NCBI RefSeq assembly: GCF_004323595.1 | Contig: NZ_AP019373.1 | Span: 1,550,001 to 1,614,000, forward strand | Direction: 5' to 3' | Length of the DNA: 64,000 nt | DNA from: Sulfuricystis thermophila | GTDB taxonomy: Bacteria; Pseudomonadota; Gammaproteobacteria; Burkholderiales; Rhodocyclaceae | Shown here: positions 22,754 through 31,471 of the stretch, one piece after another | Layout: the number at the start of each line of letters is the position of its first letter | Numbering within the stretch: the stretch's first letter is position 1 | The notes under the pieces: generated by a model | The model's input: only the letters and a program-made list of their open reading frames with translations | The model's database searches: none | Told to the model about the DNA's origin: nothing | Program-made: the position numbers and the translations under genes

Positions 22754-24205
22754 ATGCACACCGCAATCCTGCAAGCGCAGGCGCTACGCGCCCTCGAAGC
22801 GGCCCATGCCGATGCCACGCCCTCGTTGATGGAACGGGCCGGCGCCTGCGCCGCACGCATCGCGCTGGAAATGCTGGAAGGTCGAGCCCTGATTCTCGCC
22901 GGCCCCGGCAACAACGGCGGCGATGCCTTCGTCGTCGCCCGCCTTCTCAAAGAAGCCGGCCACACGCCCGTCGTGCTGTTCGCCGGTGACTCGAACAAAC
23001 TGCCCGCGGATGCCCGCGCCGCCCATGCCGCCTGGATGGAATGCGGCGGCCAATGCCTTGCCGATTACCCGGTCGAGCATTTCGGCCTGATCATCGACGG
23101 GCTGTTCGGCATCGGGCTCGCGCGGCCGATCGAGGGCCCGTATGCGGAATGGATCGAGCGCGCCAATGCCAGCGGCGCCCCGATCCTCGCGCTCGACACA
23201 CCGAGCGGCCTGAATGCGCTGACCGGCCAGGTCACCGGCCCGACGATCCGCGCGACCCGCACCGCCACCTTCATCGCCCTGAAGCCGGGCTTGCTGACCG
23301 GCGAAGGGCCGGATTTTTGCGGCAAACTCGACCTCTGTGACCTCGGCTTAAATGTCGGCAACGGCGACGGCCAAGTCGTCACGCCTGAGTCGTTCCGCGC
23401 CTGCCTGAAGCCCCGGCCGCGCAACAGCCACAAGGGCAGCTTCGGCAACGTCGCGATCCTCGGCGGCGCGCCGGGCATGGCTGGCGCCGCGCTGCTCGCC
23501 GGCCGTGCCGCACTCAGGCTCGGCGCGGGACGGGTGTATCTCGGCATGCTGGAAACCCTCGCCGTCGATGTCGCCCAGCCGGAGCTGATGCTGCGCTCGC
23601 CCGACGAAGCGCAACGCTTGGCCAGCGTGCTCGCGATCGGGCCGGGGCTCGGCCAATCGCCCTCCGCCGAAGCGCTGCTCGCGCAGGCATTCGATGGCGG
23701 TTTGCCGCTCATCATCGACGCCGACGGCCTCAATCTGCTGGCCAAGACCCCACAACTGCAACGCAAGTGTGCCGTCTCGCCAGCGCCGACTTTGCTCACC
23801 CCGCATCCTGCCGAAGCCGCACGGCTGCTGGGTTGCCTGCCCGGCGCGATCCAGGCCGATCGCGTCAAGGCAGCGCTGGAACTGGCCAAGCGTTTTTCTG
23901 CTCACGTCGCACTGAAGGGCTGCGGCACGGTCATCGCCACCCCGGATGGGCGCTGGTTCATCAACACGAACGGCAACCCCGGCCTGGCGAGCGCCGGCAC
24001 GGGCGACGTGCTCACCGGCATGCTCGCCGCCCTGCTCGCCCAACGCTGGCCGCCGCTCGAAGCCATGCTCGCCGCGGTGCACCTGCACGGCGCGGCGGCG
24101 GATGCCTGCGTCGCCACCGGCGATGGTCCCGTCGGGCTGACCGCCGGCGAACTGATCGACCCGGCGCGCCGCATCCTCAACCAATGGATCGCTGAGAGCT
24201 TGTGA
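22754..24205 (+). CDS. nnrD: bifunctional NAD(P)H-hydrate repair enzyme Nnr
   Basis: A 483-residue two-domain protein. Residues 1-210 are the YjeF-N epimerase (ILAGPGNNGGDAFVVARLL, LIIDGLFGIGLARPI, ALDTPSGLNA), which interconverts R and S NAD(P)H hydrates. Residues 220-483 are the ADP-dependent dehydratase of ribokinase fold (SHKGSFGNVAILGGAPGMAGAA, IGPGLGQ, IIDADGLNLLA, LTPHPAEAARLLG, NTNGNPGLASAGTGDVLTGML). Immediately before LTPHP the in-frame dispersed repeat adds CAVSPAPT. The 3' end overlaps a MITE-like element. Confidence 0.93.
   Translation: MHTAILQAQALRALEAAHADATPSLMERAGACAARIALEMLEGRALILAGPGNNGGDAFVVARLLKEAGHTPVVLFAGDSNKLPADARAAHAAWMECGGQCLADYPVEHFGLIIDGLFGIGLARPIEGPYAEWIERANASGAPILALDTPSGLNALTGQVTGPTIRATRTATFIALKPGLLTGEGPDFCGKLDLCDLGLNVGNGDGQVVTPESFRACLKPRPRNSHKGSFGNVAILGGAPGMAGAALLAGRAALRLGAGRVYLGMLETLAVDVAQPELMLRSPDEAQRLASVLAIGPGLGQSPSAEALLAQAFDGGLPLIIDADGLNLLAKTPQLQRKCAVSPAPTLLTPHPAEAARLLGCLPGAIQADRVKAALELAKRFSAHVALKGCGTVIATPDGRWFINTNGNPGLASAGTGDVLTGMLAALLAQRWPPLEAMLAAVHLHGAAADACVATGDGPVGLTAGELIDPARRILNQWIAESL
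23769..23789 (-). repeat. dispersed 20-bp repeat, copy 2 (inside nnrD, antisense)
   Basis: Reads CGGCGCTGGCGAGACGGCAC on the minus strand and encodes AVSPAP in nnrD. It lies just before the conserved LTPHP motif, at a loop position. Confidence 0.85.
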
Positions 24206-24340
24206 AAAAATTCGTCGCGAGCGGGCTGATGGCAAGGCGCACGGAGCGCAGCGACCGAGACATAACATGGAGTTAGGCGAGGGAGCGAGCACCGCGCAAC
24301 GCAGCCAGCAGACCGCGCAGCAGAATTTTCCACAAGCGCT
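24197..24340. repeat. 144-bp MITE-like element with terminal inverted repeats
   Basis: Left end AGCTTGTGAAAAAATTC and right end (reversed) AGCGCTTGTGGAAAATTCT are imperfect inverted repeats. The inside is GC-rich with short repeated GAGCGAG/GCGCAGCGACC units and no frame of its own. It covers the nnrD stop codon and the proposed start codon of the next gene. Only one copy is visible in this window, so mobility is an inference. Confidence 0.5.
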
Positions 24341-25208
24341 GAAGTTGGCTGCTGAACACCACCCTTTCCGCGGCATGCTGTTGATGCTCGCGGCGGTACT
24401 CTGTTTCGCGCTGCTCGACGCCACGGCCAAGCATCTGTCGCAGACTTATCCGGTGCCGATGCTGGTCTGGGCGCGTTACACGCTGCATTGCCTGCTGATG
24501 CTGATCTTCCTCGCGCCTTCGCTGCGCTGGAAACTGGTGCAGACGAAACGCCCGCTGATGCAGGTGGTGCGCGCCTTGATGCTGGTCGTCACCACCGGTT
24601 TCGCGATGGCGGCCTTCCGTCACCTGCCATTGGCGGAAACCACCGCGCTGATCTTCGTCACGCCGCTGATCGTCGCCCTGCTCGCCGGCCCTTTCCTCGG
24701 CGAAAAACTGCGACCATTGCACTGGGGCGCGAGCCTGTGCGGCTTCGCCGGCGCACTTCTGATCGCGCGCCCGGACGGTGCGCTCAATCTCACCGGCATC
24801 CTGCTGGTGCTGGGTGCGGCGCTGTGCTACAGCATCTACCAGATCCAGACCCGCCTGCTCTCGCCGAGTGAAAACACGCTCACGCTGCTGTTCTACACCG
24901 CGCTGGTCGGCACGCTGAGCATGACGCTGGCCGCCCCTCTCTACTGGGGCGGGCCGATGCCGGACCTGCGCGATGGCCTAATGATCGCCGCGCTCGGCAT
25001 CTTCGGCGGCAGTGGCCATTTCCTGCTCACCAAGGCTTTCCGTCTCGCGCCGGCCACGGTGCTATCGCCCTTTCTCTACGCCCAATTGATCTGGGCGACC
25101 CTATTGGGCTGGCTCGTCTTCGATCACTGGCCGGATGGTGCCACCCTCTCCGGCATGGCGATCATCGCGGCATCCAGCATCGTGCTGGCGCTGACGCAAA
25201 GACGTTAG
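24267..25208 (+). CDS. DMT-superfamily (EamA) transporter
   Basis: A 313-residue inner-membrane protein with about ten hydrophobic helices in two EamA repeats (first starting LLMLAAVLCFALLDATAKHL, second LTGILLVLGAALCYSIYQIQ). Such proteins export or import metabolites; the substrate cannot be told. The first 36 residues (MELGEGASTAQRS and onward) are polar and come from the MITE-like element, so the native start may be MLLMLAAV at 24375. Neither start has a strong ribosome site. nadC follows 9 bp downstream. Confidence 0.88.
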   Translation: MELGEGASTAQRSQQTAQQNFPQALKLAAEHHPFRGMLLMLAAVLCFALLDATAKHLSQTYPVPMLVWARYTLHCLLMLIFLAPSLRWKLVQTKRPLMQVVRALMLVVTTGFAMAAFRHLPLAETTALIFVTPLIVALLAGPFLGEKLRPLHWGASLCGFAGALLIARPDGALNLTGILLVLGAALCYSIYQIQTRLLSPSENTLTLLFYTALVGTLSMTLAAPLYWGGPMPDLRDGLMIAALGIFGGSGHFLLTKAFRLAPATVLSPFLYAQLIWATLLGWLVFDHWPDGATLSGMAIIAASSIVLALTQRR

Positions 25209-25217
25209 AATTTTCCC

Positions 25218-26069
25218 ATGAAAAAACACAACCCGACGTTGGCCGAAGCCATCGAACAGAACGTCCGCGCCGCGCTCGCCGAAGACATCGGCAGCGGCGA
25301 TCTCACCGCCCGGCTGGCGCCCGCACAGCGCACTGCGCGCGGCATCGTCATCACCCGTGAGGCCGCGATCCTCTGCGGCACCGCCTGGTTCGACGCCTGC
25401 CTGCGTCAGCTCGACCCGGCCGCCCAGATCAACTGGCTGGCGCGCGACGGTGATCGCATCGAAGCCGGCCAGGTGCTATGCGAGCTGGAAGCCGACACCC
25501 GCGCGCTCTTGACCGCAGAGCGCAGCGCGCTCAATTTCCTGCAGCTGCTTTCCGGCACGGCAACGCAAACCCGGCGCTACGTCGAAGCCGTCGCCGGCAC
25601 GCGCGCCAAGATCGTCGACACGAGGAAGACCATCCCCGGCCTGCGTCTGGCACAGAAATATGCCGTGGCCTGCGGCGGCGGCACCAATCACCGTCTCGGC
25701 CTCTATGACGGCATCCTGATCAAGGAAAACCACATCCTCGCCGCCGGCGGCGTGACCGCCGCCTTCCAGCAAGCGCAGCGACTGGCGCCACCCGACGTGT
25801 TCATCCAGATCGAGGTCGAGACGCTCGAACAGCTCGCCGAAGCCCTCGATGCCGGCGCGACGCTGATCCTGCTCGACAACATGGATCTGCACCAGATGCG
25901 CCAGGCCGTCGGCCTCACGGCCGGCCGCGCCCAGCTCGAAGCCTCCGGCGGCGTGCGTCTCGAAACCGTGCGCGCGATCGCGGAAACCGGCATCGACCGC
26001 ATCTCGATCGGCAGCCTGACCAAAGACGTGCGCGCGATCGATCTTTCGCTGCGGCACAGCGAAGGCTGA
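25218..26069 (+). CDS. nadC: quinolinate phosphoribosyltransferase (nicotinate-nucleotide pyrophosphorylase)
   Basis: A 283-residue enzyme making nicotinate mononucleotide, CO2 and PPi from quinolinate and PRPP in NAD synthesis. Motifs: [12 protein letters not shown] near the N-terminus, [62 protein letters not shown] and the phosphate-binding [25 protein letters not shown]. Full length and typical. A TAGAAT box ends 6 bp before the ATG, so its own transcript would be nearly leaderless. Confidence 0.97.
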   Translation: MKKHNPTLAEAIEQNVRAALAEDIGSGDLTARLAPAQRTARGIVITREAAILCGTAWFDACLRQLDPAAQINWLARDGDRIEAGQVLCELEADTRALLTAERSALNFLQLLSGTATQTRRYVEAVAGTRAKIVDTRKTIPGLRLAQKYAVACGGGTNHRLGLYDGILIKENHILAAGGVTAAFQQAQRLAPPDVFIQIEVETLEQLAEALDAGATLILLDNMDLHQMRQAVGLTAGRAQLEASGGVRLETVRAIAETGIDRISIGSLTKDVRAIDLSLRHSEG

Positions 26070-26095
26070 GTCTGCTAGAATCTGGCCCCTCGCGC

Positions 26096-26186
26096 GGAGA
26101 GGTGGATGAGTGGTTTAAGTCGCACGCCTGGAAAGCGTGTTCAGGGTAATACCCTGACGCGGGTTCGAATCCCGCCCTCTCCGCCA
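26096..26186 (+). tRNA. tRNA-Ser(GGA)
   Basis: A 91-nt class II tRNA with acceptor arm GGAGAGG/CCTCTCC, anticodon GGA in CTGGAAA, a long variable arm and encoded CCA. A TAGAAT -10-like box lies at 26076-26081. Confidence 0.97.
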
Positions 26187-26224
26187 GCCCCGCACCCCAT
26201 ACGGCTGGCGATCGTCATTACTGA

Positions 26225-27643
26225 TCAACACCGACCGTAATTGTCTTCCAGCCGCACGATGTCGTCCTCGCCGACATAGTCGCCGGACTGCACCTCGATC
26301 ATCACACAGTCGATCTTGCCGGGATTGGAGAGCCGGTGTGGCGTACCGGAAGGAATGTAGGTCGATTCGTCGGTGCGCACGAAGATCTCGCGCTCGCCAT
26401 TGACCACGCGCGCCATGCCGGAGATCACCACCCAGTGCTCGCTGCGGTGATGATGCATCTGCAGGCTGAGGCTCGCGCCGGGCTTGACGACGATGCGCTT
26501 GATCTTGAAACGCGGACCTTCTTCGAGCACGGTATAGCTGCCCCACGGGCGATGCACGGTGCGGTGATGACGCACGCTGTCGTGCGCGGTGAGCTTGAGC
26601 TGCTGCACCACCGCCTTGACGTCCTGGGCACGATCGCGATCCGCCACCAAGAGCGCATCGGCGGTATCGACGATCAACAGGTTGTCGACGCCGACCGCGG
26701 CGACGACGCGATCCTCGCCCTGCAGGTAACAGTTTTTCGCATCGACGAGCACCGCCTCACCGGCGACACGGTTGCCGCAGCCGTCGGGCGGTGTCAGCTC
26801 GGCCAGCGCATTCCACGAGCCGATGTCGCTCCAATCGAAAGCCGCGGGCACGACGGCGACCCGCCCGGACTTTTCCATCACCGCGTAATCGATCGAGACA
26901 TCCGGGGCCAGCTTGAAATGTTCGGCCGACAGCACTGCCGGCAGCTTGGCGAAATCGGTCGCGGCGAGCGTCTGTTCGACTGCATCGAGCAAATCGGGTG
27001 CATGGGCACGCAGCGCATCGAGCATCGTCGCTGCGGTAAAGCAGAACATGCCGGCATTCCAGCTGAAATTGCCCGCCGCGAGATAGGTCTGCGCCTTCTC
27101 CAGGCTCGGCTTTTCGACGAAGCGGGCGACTTTGAAACCAGCGCCGAGCGGCGTTCCGGCCTCGATGTAGCCGAAGCCGGTCTCCGGCGCGGTCGGCCGG
27201 ATGCCGAAGGTCACCAGCCAGCCCTGCTGGGCCAGTTGCCGCGCCGTATCGACCGCTGCGGCGAAGGCCGTCTGATCGCCGATCAGGTGGTCGGCCGGCA
27301 GCACCAGCAGCGTGCTGTCGGCGCCGAAGCGGCTGATGGCATGCAGGGTGGCAGCGGCGATGGCCGGCGCGGTATTGCGGCCGAAAGGCTCGAGCAGATA
27401 ATCGAGCGGCGGCGTATCAGGCACCGCTGCGTATTCGTCGCGGGTCAGAAAGTAATGATCGCGGTTGGTGACGGTCAACAGCGCCGTCACGCCGGGCAGG
27501 CCGACGGCGCGCTTGAGCGTCTTCAAAAGCAGGCTCTCGCCGTCGGGGAGCTTGATGAAAGGTTTCGGTAATGCCTCGCGGGAAACCGGCCACAGCCGTG
27601 TTCCGGCGCCGCCGGACAGTATGACGGGTATGAATGCGCTCAT
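26225..27643 (-). CDS. manC: mannose-1-phosphate guanylyltransferase / mannose-6-phosphate isomerase
   Basis: A 472-residue bifunctional type II enzyme (ManC/AlgA/CpsB class). The N-terminal nucleotidyltransferase has FIPVILSGGAGTRLWPVSRE, then FGRNTAPAIA, LVLPADHLI, FVEKPS and FDWSDIGSW. The C-terminal cupin isomerase domain has RPWGSYTVLEEG, LSLQMHHHRSEHWVVISG and PHRLSNPG. It supplies GDP-mannose, a precursor for the EPS made by this locus. It is the first gene of the locus and convergent with tRNA-Ser. Confidence 0.96.
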   Translation of the reverse strand: MSAFIPVILSGGAGTRLWPVSREALPKPFIKLPDGESLLLKTLKRAVGLPGVTALLTVTNRDHYFLTRDEYAAVPDTPPLDYLLEPFGRNTAPAIAAATLHAISRFGADSTLLVLPADHLIGDQTAFAAAVDTARQLAQQGWLVTFGIRPTAPETGFGYIEAGTPLGAGFKVARFVEKPSLEKAQTYLAAGNFSWNAGMFCFTAATMLDALRAHAPDLLDAVEQTLAATDFAKLPAVLSAEHFKLAPDVSIDYAVMEKSGRVAVVPAAFDWSDIGSWNALAELTPPDGCGNRVAGEAVLVDAKNCYLQGEDRVVAAVGVDNLLIVDTADALLVADRDRAQDVKAVVQQLKLTAHDSVRHHRTVHRPWGSYTVLEEGPRFKIKRIVVKPGASLSLQMHHHRSEHWVVISGMARVVNGEREIFVRTDESTYIPSGTPHRLSNPGKIDCVMIEVQSGDYVGEDDIVRLEDNYGRC

Positions 27644-27652
27644 GCGCGCAAT

Positions 27653-27898
27653 CTAGCACAAGCCATCGGTTTCGCGGTCGTTGGGTGTCAGGCGCAGCGA
27701 GAACAAACGCAAGGCGAAGGGCAGCAACGGCAGCACGAGCCATCCCACTACCACCACCCACATCAGCGGCGCATGGATGAATTTCCAGAGCAGGAGGAAC
27801 AGGCCGGCCAGCAGCACGACCACCAGCACGCCGGCGATCAGTGCCCCATCTCGCTGCCCGCTCATCGTCTTGTCCATGTCGCTCCCCACCACCTGCAT
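27653..27898 (-). CDS. small two-helix membrane protein, unknown
   Basis: An 81-residue protein with two hydrophobic segments (ALIAGVLVVVLLAGLFLLLW and LMWVVVVGWLVLPLLPFAL) joined by a short loop and ending in a charged tail (LRLTPNDRETDG). It lies 9 bp upstream of manC on the same strand, so it is probably co-transcribed. The start may be the internal Met at MDKTMSG. No family is recognised. Confidence 0.65.
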   Translation of the reverse strand: MQVVGSDMDKTMSGQRDGALIAGVLVVVLLAGLFLLLWKFIHAPLMWVVVVGWLVLPLLPFALRLFSLRLTPNDRETDGLC

Positions 27899-28004
27899 TT
27901 TCGCACCTTAGCAAAATCTAGTCCAAAAGTTATAGAAATTATACGGGGTGATCATGCCTTATTTCTATGCTTTACAGCGACATGGCAGAGATGGAGGACG
28001 AAAA

Positions 28005-28025
28005 CCGGCGCTGGCAAAACGGCAT
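28005..28025 (+). repeat. dispersed 20-bp repeat, copy 3 (intergenic)
   Basis: CGGCGCTGGCAAAACGGCAT, two changes from the consensus. It ends 9 bp beyond the stop codon of the YdcF-like gene. Confidence 0.7.
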
Positions 28026-28034
28026 CACCGCCGC

Positions 28035-28811
28035 TCAAGGAACGAAGCGGCGCAGGCGCAGGGCGAGGAGCCCCGCCCATTCGTGCGCGGCATACCAGGC
28101 CGCAAAGGCAGCCGTCGGGCTCGGCAGATAGTCGAGGAAGGCCATTTCCTGCAGTTCGTGCCCCTGGCGGGAAAGGAAGCCGAGCGGAGCGGGAATCACC
28201 TCCAAATCGCCCGGCAGCCGGGCGAATTCGGCCAGCGCGCGGCGCATGTGGGCCGCATGCGTCACCAGCACGATGCGGCGAATACCGGCGCGCTCGAGGA
28301 TGGCCAGGGTGTTGGCGGCATTGTCCTGGGTATCGAGCGCAGCGCCGTCCAGCCAGCGTGGCGCAATGCCGAAATCGTTGCGCAGCACGTCCGCCATCGG
28401 CCCGATCTCGCCGCTCAGCAGCACCGGCAGGCCGCTCGCCCGCGCCAGGCGCGCGCCGTAGCGCAAGCGTTCGAGCGCCAGCCGGTTGGGCGCCGAACCA
28501 CCGCCATATTCCGGCAGGTGGCGGTAGGCGCCGGCACCGAGGATGACGATCGCCTCGGCGCGCATCAGGTCGCGTTCCTGCAACACCGGCACGTCCTCGA
28601 GCGGCGCGACGATTGGATTGACGAAGGCAGGCGTGCTCATCAGCCAGGCCAGCGTCATGCCACCCCACGCGAACAGCCTGCCCAGCCGCGGCCGGCGGCG
28701 CATCAGCAGCAATCCGACGAGGATGCACAGCAACAACCCGCCCGGCGGCAAAAACAGCGCCGAGACGAATTTCTTCAACACGAAACTGGTCGGCAGGGAA
28801 TCCATTTGCAT
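28035..28811 (-). CDS. YdcF/ElyC (DUF218) family envelope protein
   Basis: A 258-residue protein with two N-terminal membrane helices (SALFLPPGGLLLCILVGLLL and LFAWGGMTLAWLMSTPAFV), then a DUF218 domain: AEAIVILGAGAYRH, RYGARLARASGLPVLLSG, ALDTQDNAANTL and IVLVTHAAHMRRAL. E. coli ElyC acts in lipid-carrier and envelope homeostasis. In EPS loci this family may recycle undecaprenyl-linked intermediates; that is inference. Start MQMDSLPTSF at 28811; a Met two residues later is possible. Confidence 0.85.
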   Translation of the reverse strand: MQMDSLPTSFVLKKFVSALFLPPGGLLLCILVGLLLMRRRPRLGRLFAWGGMTLAWLMSTPAFVNPIVAPLEDVPVLQERDLMRAEAIVILGAGAYRHLPEYGGGSAPNRLALERLRYGARLARASGLPVLLSGEIGPMADVLRNDFGIAPRWLDGAALDTQDNAANTLAILERAGIRRIVLVTHAAHMRRALAEFARLPGDLEVIPAPLGFLSRQGHELQEMAFLDYLPSPTAAFAAWYAAHEWAGLLALRLRRFVP

Positions 28812-28863
28812 GTTCGTGGCCAATGGGTGCATTATGCTGCAATACCCCCATGGGGAGGCCCAC

Positions 28864-30189
28864 ATGACAGACTCGTATTCGAAACTCGGCGCTGGCGAGA
28901 CGGCACGCCATCCCGCTTCCACCCTTTGCCGCCGCATCCTCGCCCTCTTCGCCCTGACGGGCGTTTGGCTGACCTGTCAGGCCAACGACCTGCCCGGCGC
29001 GCCGCAATACTTGGGCGAAGTGCGCCGCGATGCCAGCGGCCGGCTCGTCACCGTCCCCTCGCCGGCGGCCGGCGAAACCGCCACCCGCCCCAGCGGCAAG
29101 GTCCTGAAGGTCGGGCCGAATCAGGAGATCCGCCTCATCTCCACCGCGGCGAAGCTCGCCCAGGACGGCGACACCGTCGAGATCGAAGCCGGTGATTACC
29201 CGGCCGATGTCGCGGTATGGAAGCAAAACGACCTGACGATCCGCGGCGTCGGCGGGCGTCCGCGACTGATCGCCGCCGGCGCCAGCGCCGAGGGCAAGGG
29301 CATCTGGGTGATCCGCGGTGGTCGCATCGTCGTCGAGAATCTCGAATTCACCGGCGCTCGCGTGCCGGACAGAAACGGCGCCGGCATCCGTTTCGAGCGC
29401 GGCCACCTCATCGTGCGCAATTGCCGCTTCCACGACAACGAGAACGGCATCCTCAGCGGCAGCGGCAACATGATGTTGGAAATCGAGGACAGCGAATTCG
29501 GCCACAACGGCGCCGGCGACGGCTACAGCCACAACCTCTACGTCGGCGCGATCCAAAGCCTGCGCGTGACCGGCAGCTATTTCCATCACGCCAAGGCGGG
29601 ACATCTGTTGAAGAGCCGCGCCGCGGAAAACTTCATCCTCTACAACCGACTCACCGACGAGGCCGGCGGCCGCGCCAGCTACGAGCTCGAATTCCCCAAT
29701 GGCGGCATCGCCTATGCGATCGGCAACATCATCCAGCAAAACGCCACACCGGAAAACGCGGTGCTCATCTCCTATGGCGCCGAGGGATACAAGCATGCCG
29801 CCAATCAGCTCTATCTGATCAACAACACGATGCACGATGAACGCCCGCAGGGCGGCTATTTCCTCGTCGCCAAGCCCGGCTTCCAGGTCGTCAAGGCCTA
29901 CAACAACCTGCTGATCGGCAAGCGGCCGCTCAACAGCGGCGGCATCGATGGCGAATTCGTCAACAATCCGAACGTCGAATGGGAGCCCTTCGTGCTACCG
30001 CAACGCCATGACTATCGCATCAAGCGCGAAAGTCCGCTCCATCGCACCTGGCGCGACCCCGGCAGCGCCAACGGCTTCAGCCTCGTGCCGGTGCGCGAAT
30101 ACGTGCATCCCGCCTCGACCCGGCCGCTGACTACCACACCGACGCTGCCCGGGGCAAAGCAGACGCTGCAGCCCGACAATTCGAATTGA
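28864..30189 (+). CDS. right-handed parallel beta-helix protein (paralog 1)
   Basis: A 441-residue secreted protein. After MTDSYSK comes the repeat-encoded LGAGETA, then a signal segment (ILALFALTGVWLTCQA). The body has PbH1-type repeats: AKLAQDGDTVEIEAGDY, GKGIWVIRGGRIVVENLEF, NGAGIRFERGHLIVRNCRF and HLLKSRAAENFILYNR. It is clearly related to the protein at 40815 (shared GIRFE, LKSRA/IKSRA, PNGGIA and VLISYGAEG motifs). Beta-helix proteins in EPS loci are often polysaccharide lyases or epimerases, but no catalytic residues can be assigned. GGAGG precedes the ATG. Confidence 0.85.
   Translation: MTDSYSKLGAGETARHPASTLCRRILALFALTGVWLTCQANDLPGAPQYLGEVRRDASGRLVTVPSPAAGETATRPSGKVLKVGPNQEIRLISTAAKLAQDGDTVEIEAGDYPADVAVWKQNDLTIRGVGGRPRLIAAGASAEGKGIWVIRGGRIVVENLEFTGARVPDRNGAGIRFERGHLIVRNCRFHDNENGILSGSGNMMLEIEDSEFGHNGAGDGYSHNLYVGAIQSLRVTGSYFHHAKAGHLLKSRAAENFILYNRLTDEAGGRASYELEFPNGGIAYAIGNIIQQNATPENAVLISYGAEGYKHAANQLYLINNTMHDERPQGGYFLVAKPGFQVVKAYNNLLIGKRPLNSGGIDGEFVNNPNVEWEPFVLPQRHDYRIKRESPLHRTWRDPGSANGFSLVPVREYVHPASTRPLTTTPTLPGAKQTLQPDNSN
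28886..28906 (+). repeat. dispersed 20-bp repeat, copy 4 (5' end of beta-helix gene 1)
   Basis: CGGCGCTGGCGAGACGGCAC, codons 8-14 of the gene, encoding GAGETA ahead of the signal peptide core. Confidence 0.85.
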
Positions 30190-30229
30190 GAGTCGGTGCC
30201 TGAAGTTGCGAGCAACCCCGGGACGGCGC

Positions 30230-31471
30230 CTAGACCAGTATTTCGGTGACGGGCGGGTGCCCTAAAAACGCCTGCGGACTGGCGCTGGCGCCATAGGCGC
30301 CGGACTGGAAGATCACGACGAGATCGCCCGGCTCTGCCCTGGCCAGTTCCATCCGGTCGGCCAGCAAGTCGAGCGGCGTGCACAACGGGCCGACGACCGA
30401 GGCGATTTCCTTCTCCGTCGCATCCATCTTGTTGCCAATGGCGACCGGATAATTCTTGCGGATCACCTGGCCGAAGTTGCCTGATGCCGAGAGGTGGTGG
30501 TTCAGCCCGCCATCGCAGACGAGGAACACCTGGCCGCGCGAGACCTTGCGGTCGAGCACGCGCGTGACATACACGCCCGCCTCGCCGACCAGATAACGCC
30601 CCAGCTCGATCACCAGTTCGGCCTGCGGCAACTCGGTCTGCGCCCGCTCGACCAGCGCGGCGAGATTGGCGCCGATCGGCGCCAGATCGAGACGCCCTTC
30701 GCCCGGAAAATAGGGAATGCCAAAGCCGCCGCCGAGATTCAGGAAGCGCACCGGCGCGGGCGCATCCCCGGCCAGTCGCAGCGCGAGTTCATAGGATTTC
30801 TGCTGCGCCTCGACGATCGCCGCGGCCTTCAGGTTCTGCGAGCCGGCGAAGAGATGGAAACCCTCGAACGCGAGTCCGTTCCTGCCGATTTCGGCCAGCG
30901 CCTGCGGCACCGCTTCGGCGTCGATGCCGAACTGCTTCGGCCCGCCGCCCATCTTCATGCCCGAGGCCTTGAGCTCAAAATCGGGATTGACGCGCACCGC
31001 GACACGCGCCGGCAGGCCGAGCCGCTGTGAGATTGCCGCCAGCAGACGAATCTCGCGGAAGGATTCGACATTGACGACGATCCCCGCGGCGACCGCCTGC
31101 ACGAGCTCATTCTCACGCTTGCCCGGCCCGGCAAAGCTGATCTCGCGCGGATCGGCGCCGGCATCGAGCGCCCCCTTCAATTCACCGCCCGAGGCGACAT
31201 CGATGCCATCGACCAGCCGCACCATGTGCGCCACCAGTGCCGGCATCGGGTTGGCCTTCATCGCATAGTGGAGCTTCACCGCCGGCGGCAGAATCGCGCG
31301 CAATTCCGCCACCCGCCGCGAGAGCAGACTGCGGTCATAGGCATAGAAAGGCGTCGTGCCGACACGAGCGGCGAGCCGTGTCAGCGGCAGACCGCCGACG
31401 ACCAGCTCGCCGGATTCGACCGGAAACTGGCTCATCGGCGCATGGGCAGGTGGGGTCTTGTCAGTGGCCAT
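30230..31471 (-). CDS. PLP-dependent decarboxylase, exosortase A system-associated
   Basis: A 413-residue fold-type III (alanine racemase-like) decarboxylase of the group related to diaminopimelate and ornithine decarboxylases and catalogued as exosortase A system-associated (TIGR03099). The PLP Lys is in LHYAMKANPMP. Also seen: DVASGGELKGAL, ISFAGPGKRENEL, NLGGGFGIPYF and the glycine-rich phosphate site, with a C-terminal GDLVVIFQSGAYGAS. It overlaps the acyl-CoA ligase gene by 11 bp. With that ligase and the divergent ACP it probably makes an acyl or aminoacyl modification of the EPS; the substrate is unknown. Confidence 0.9.
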   Translation of the reverse strand: MATDKTPPAHAPMSQFPVESGELVVGGLPLTRLAARVGTTPFYAYDRSLLSRRVAELRAILPPAVKLHYAMKANPMPALVAHMVRLVDGIDVASGGELKGALDAGADPREISFAGPGKRENELVQAVAAGIVVNVESFREIRLLAAISQRLGLPARVAVRVNPDFELKASGMKMGGGPKQFGIDAEAVPQALAEIGRNGLAFEGFHLFAGSQNLKAAAIVEAQQKSYELALRLAGDAPAPVRFLNLGGGFGIPYFPGEGRLDLAPIGANLAALVERAQTELPQAELVIELGRYLVGEAGVYVTRVLDRKVSRGQVFLVCDGGLNHHLSASGNFGQVIRKNYPVAIGNKMDATEKEIASVVGPLCTPLDLLADRMELARAEPGDLVVIFQSGAYGASASPQAFLGHPPVTEILV

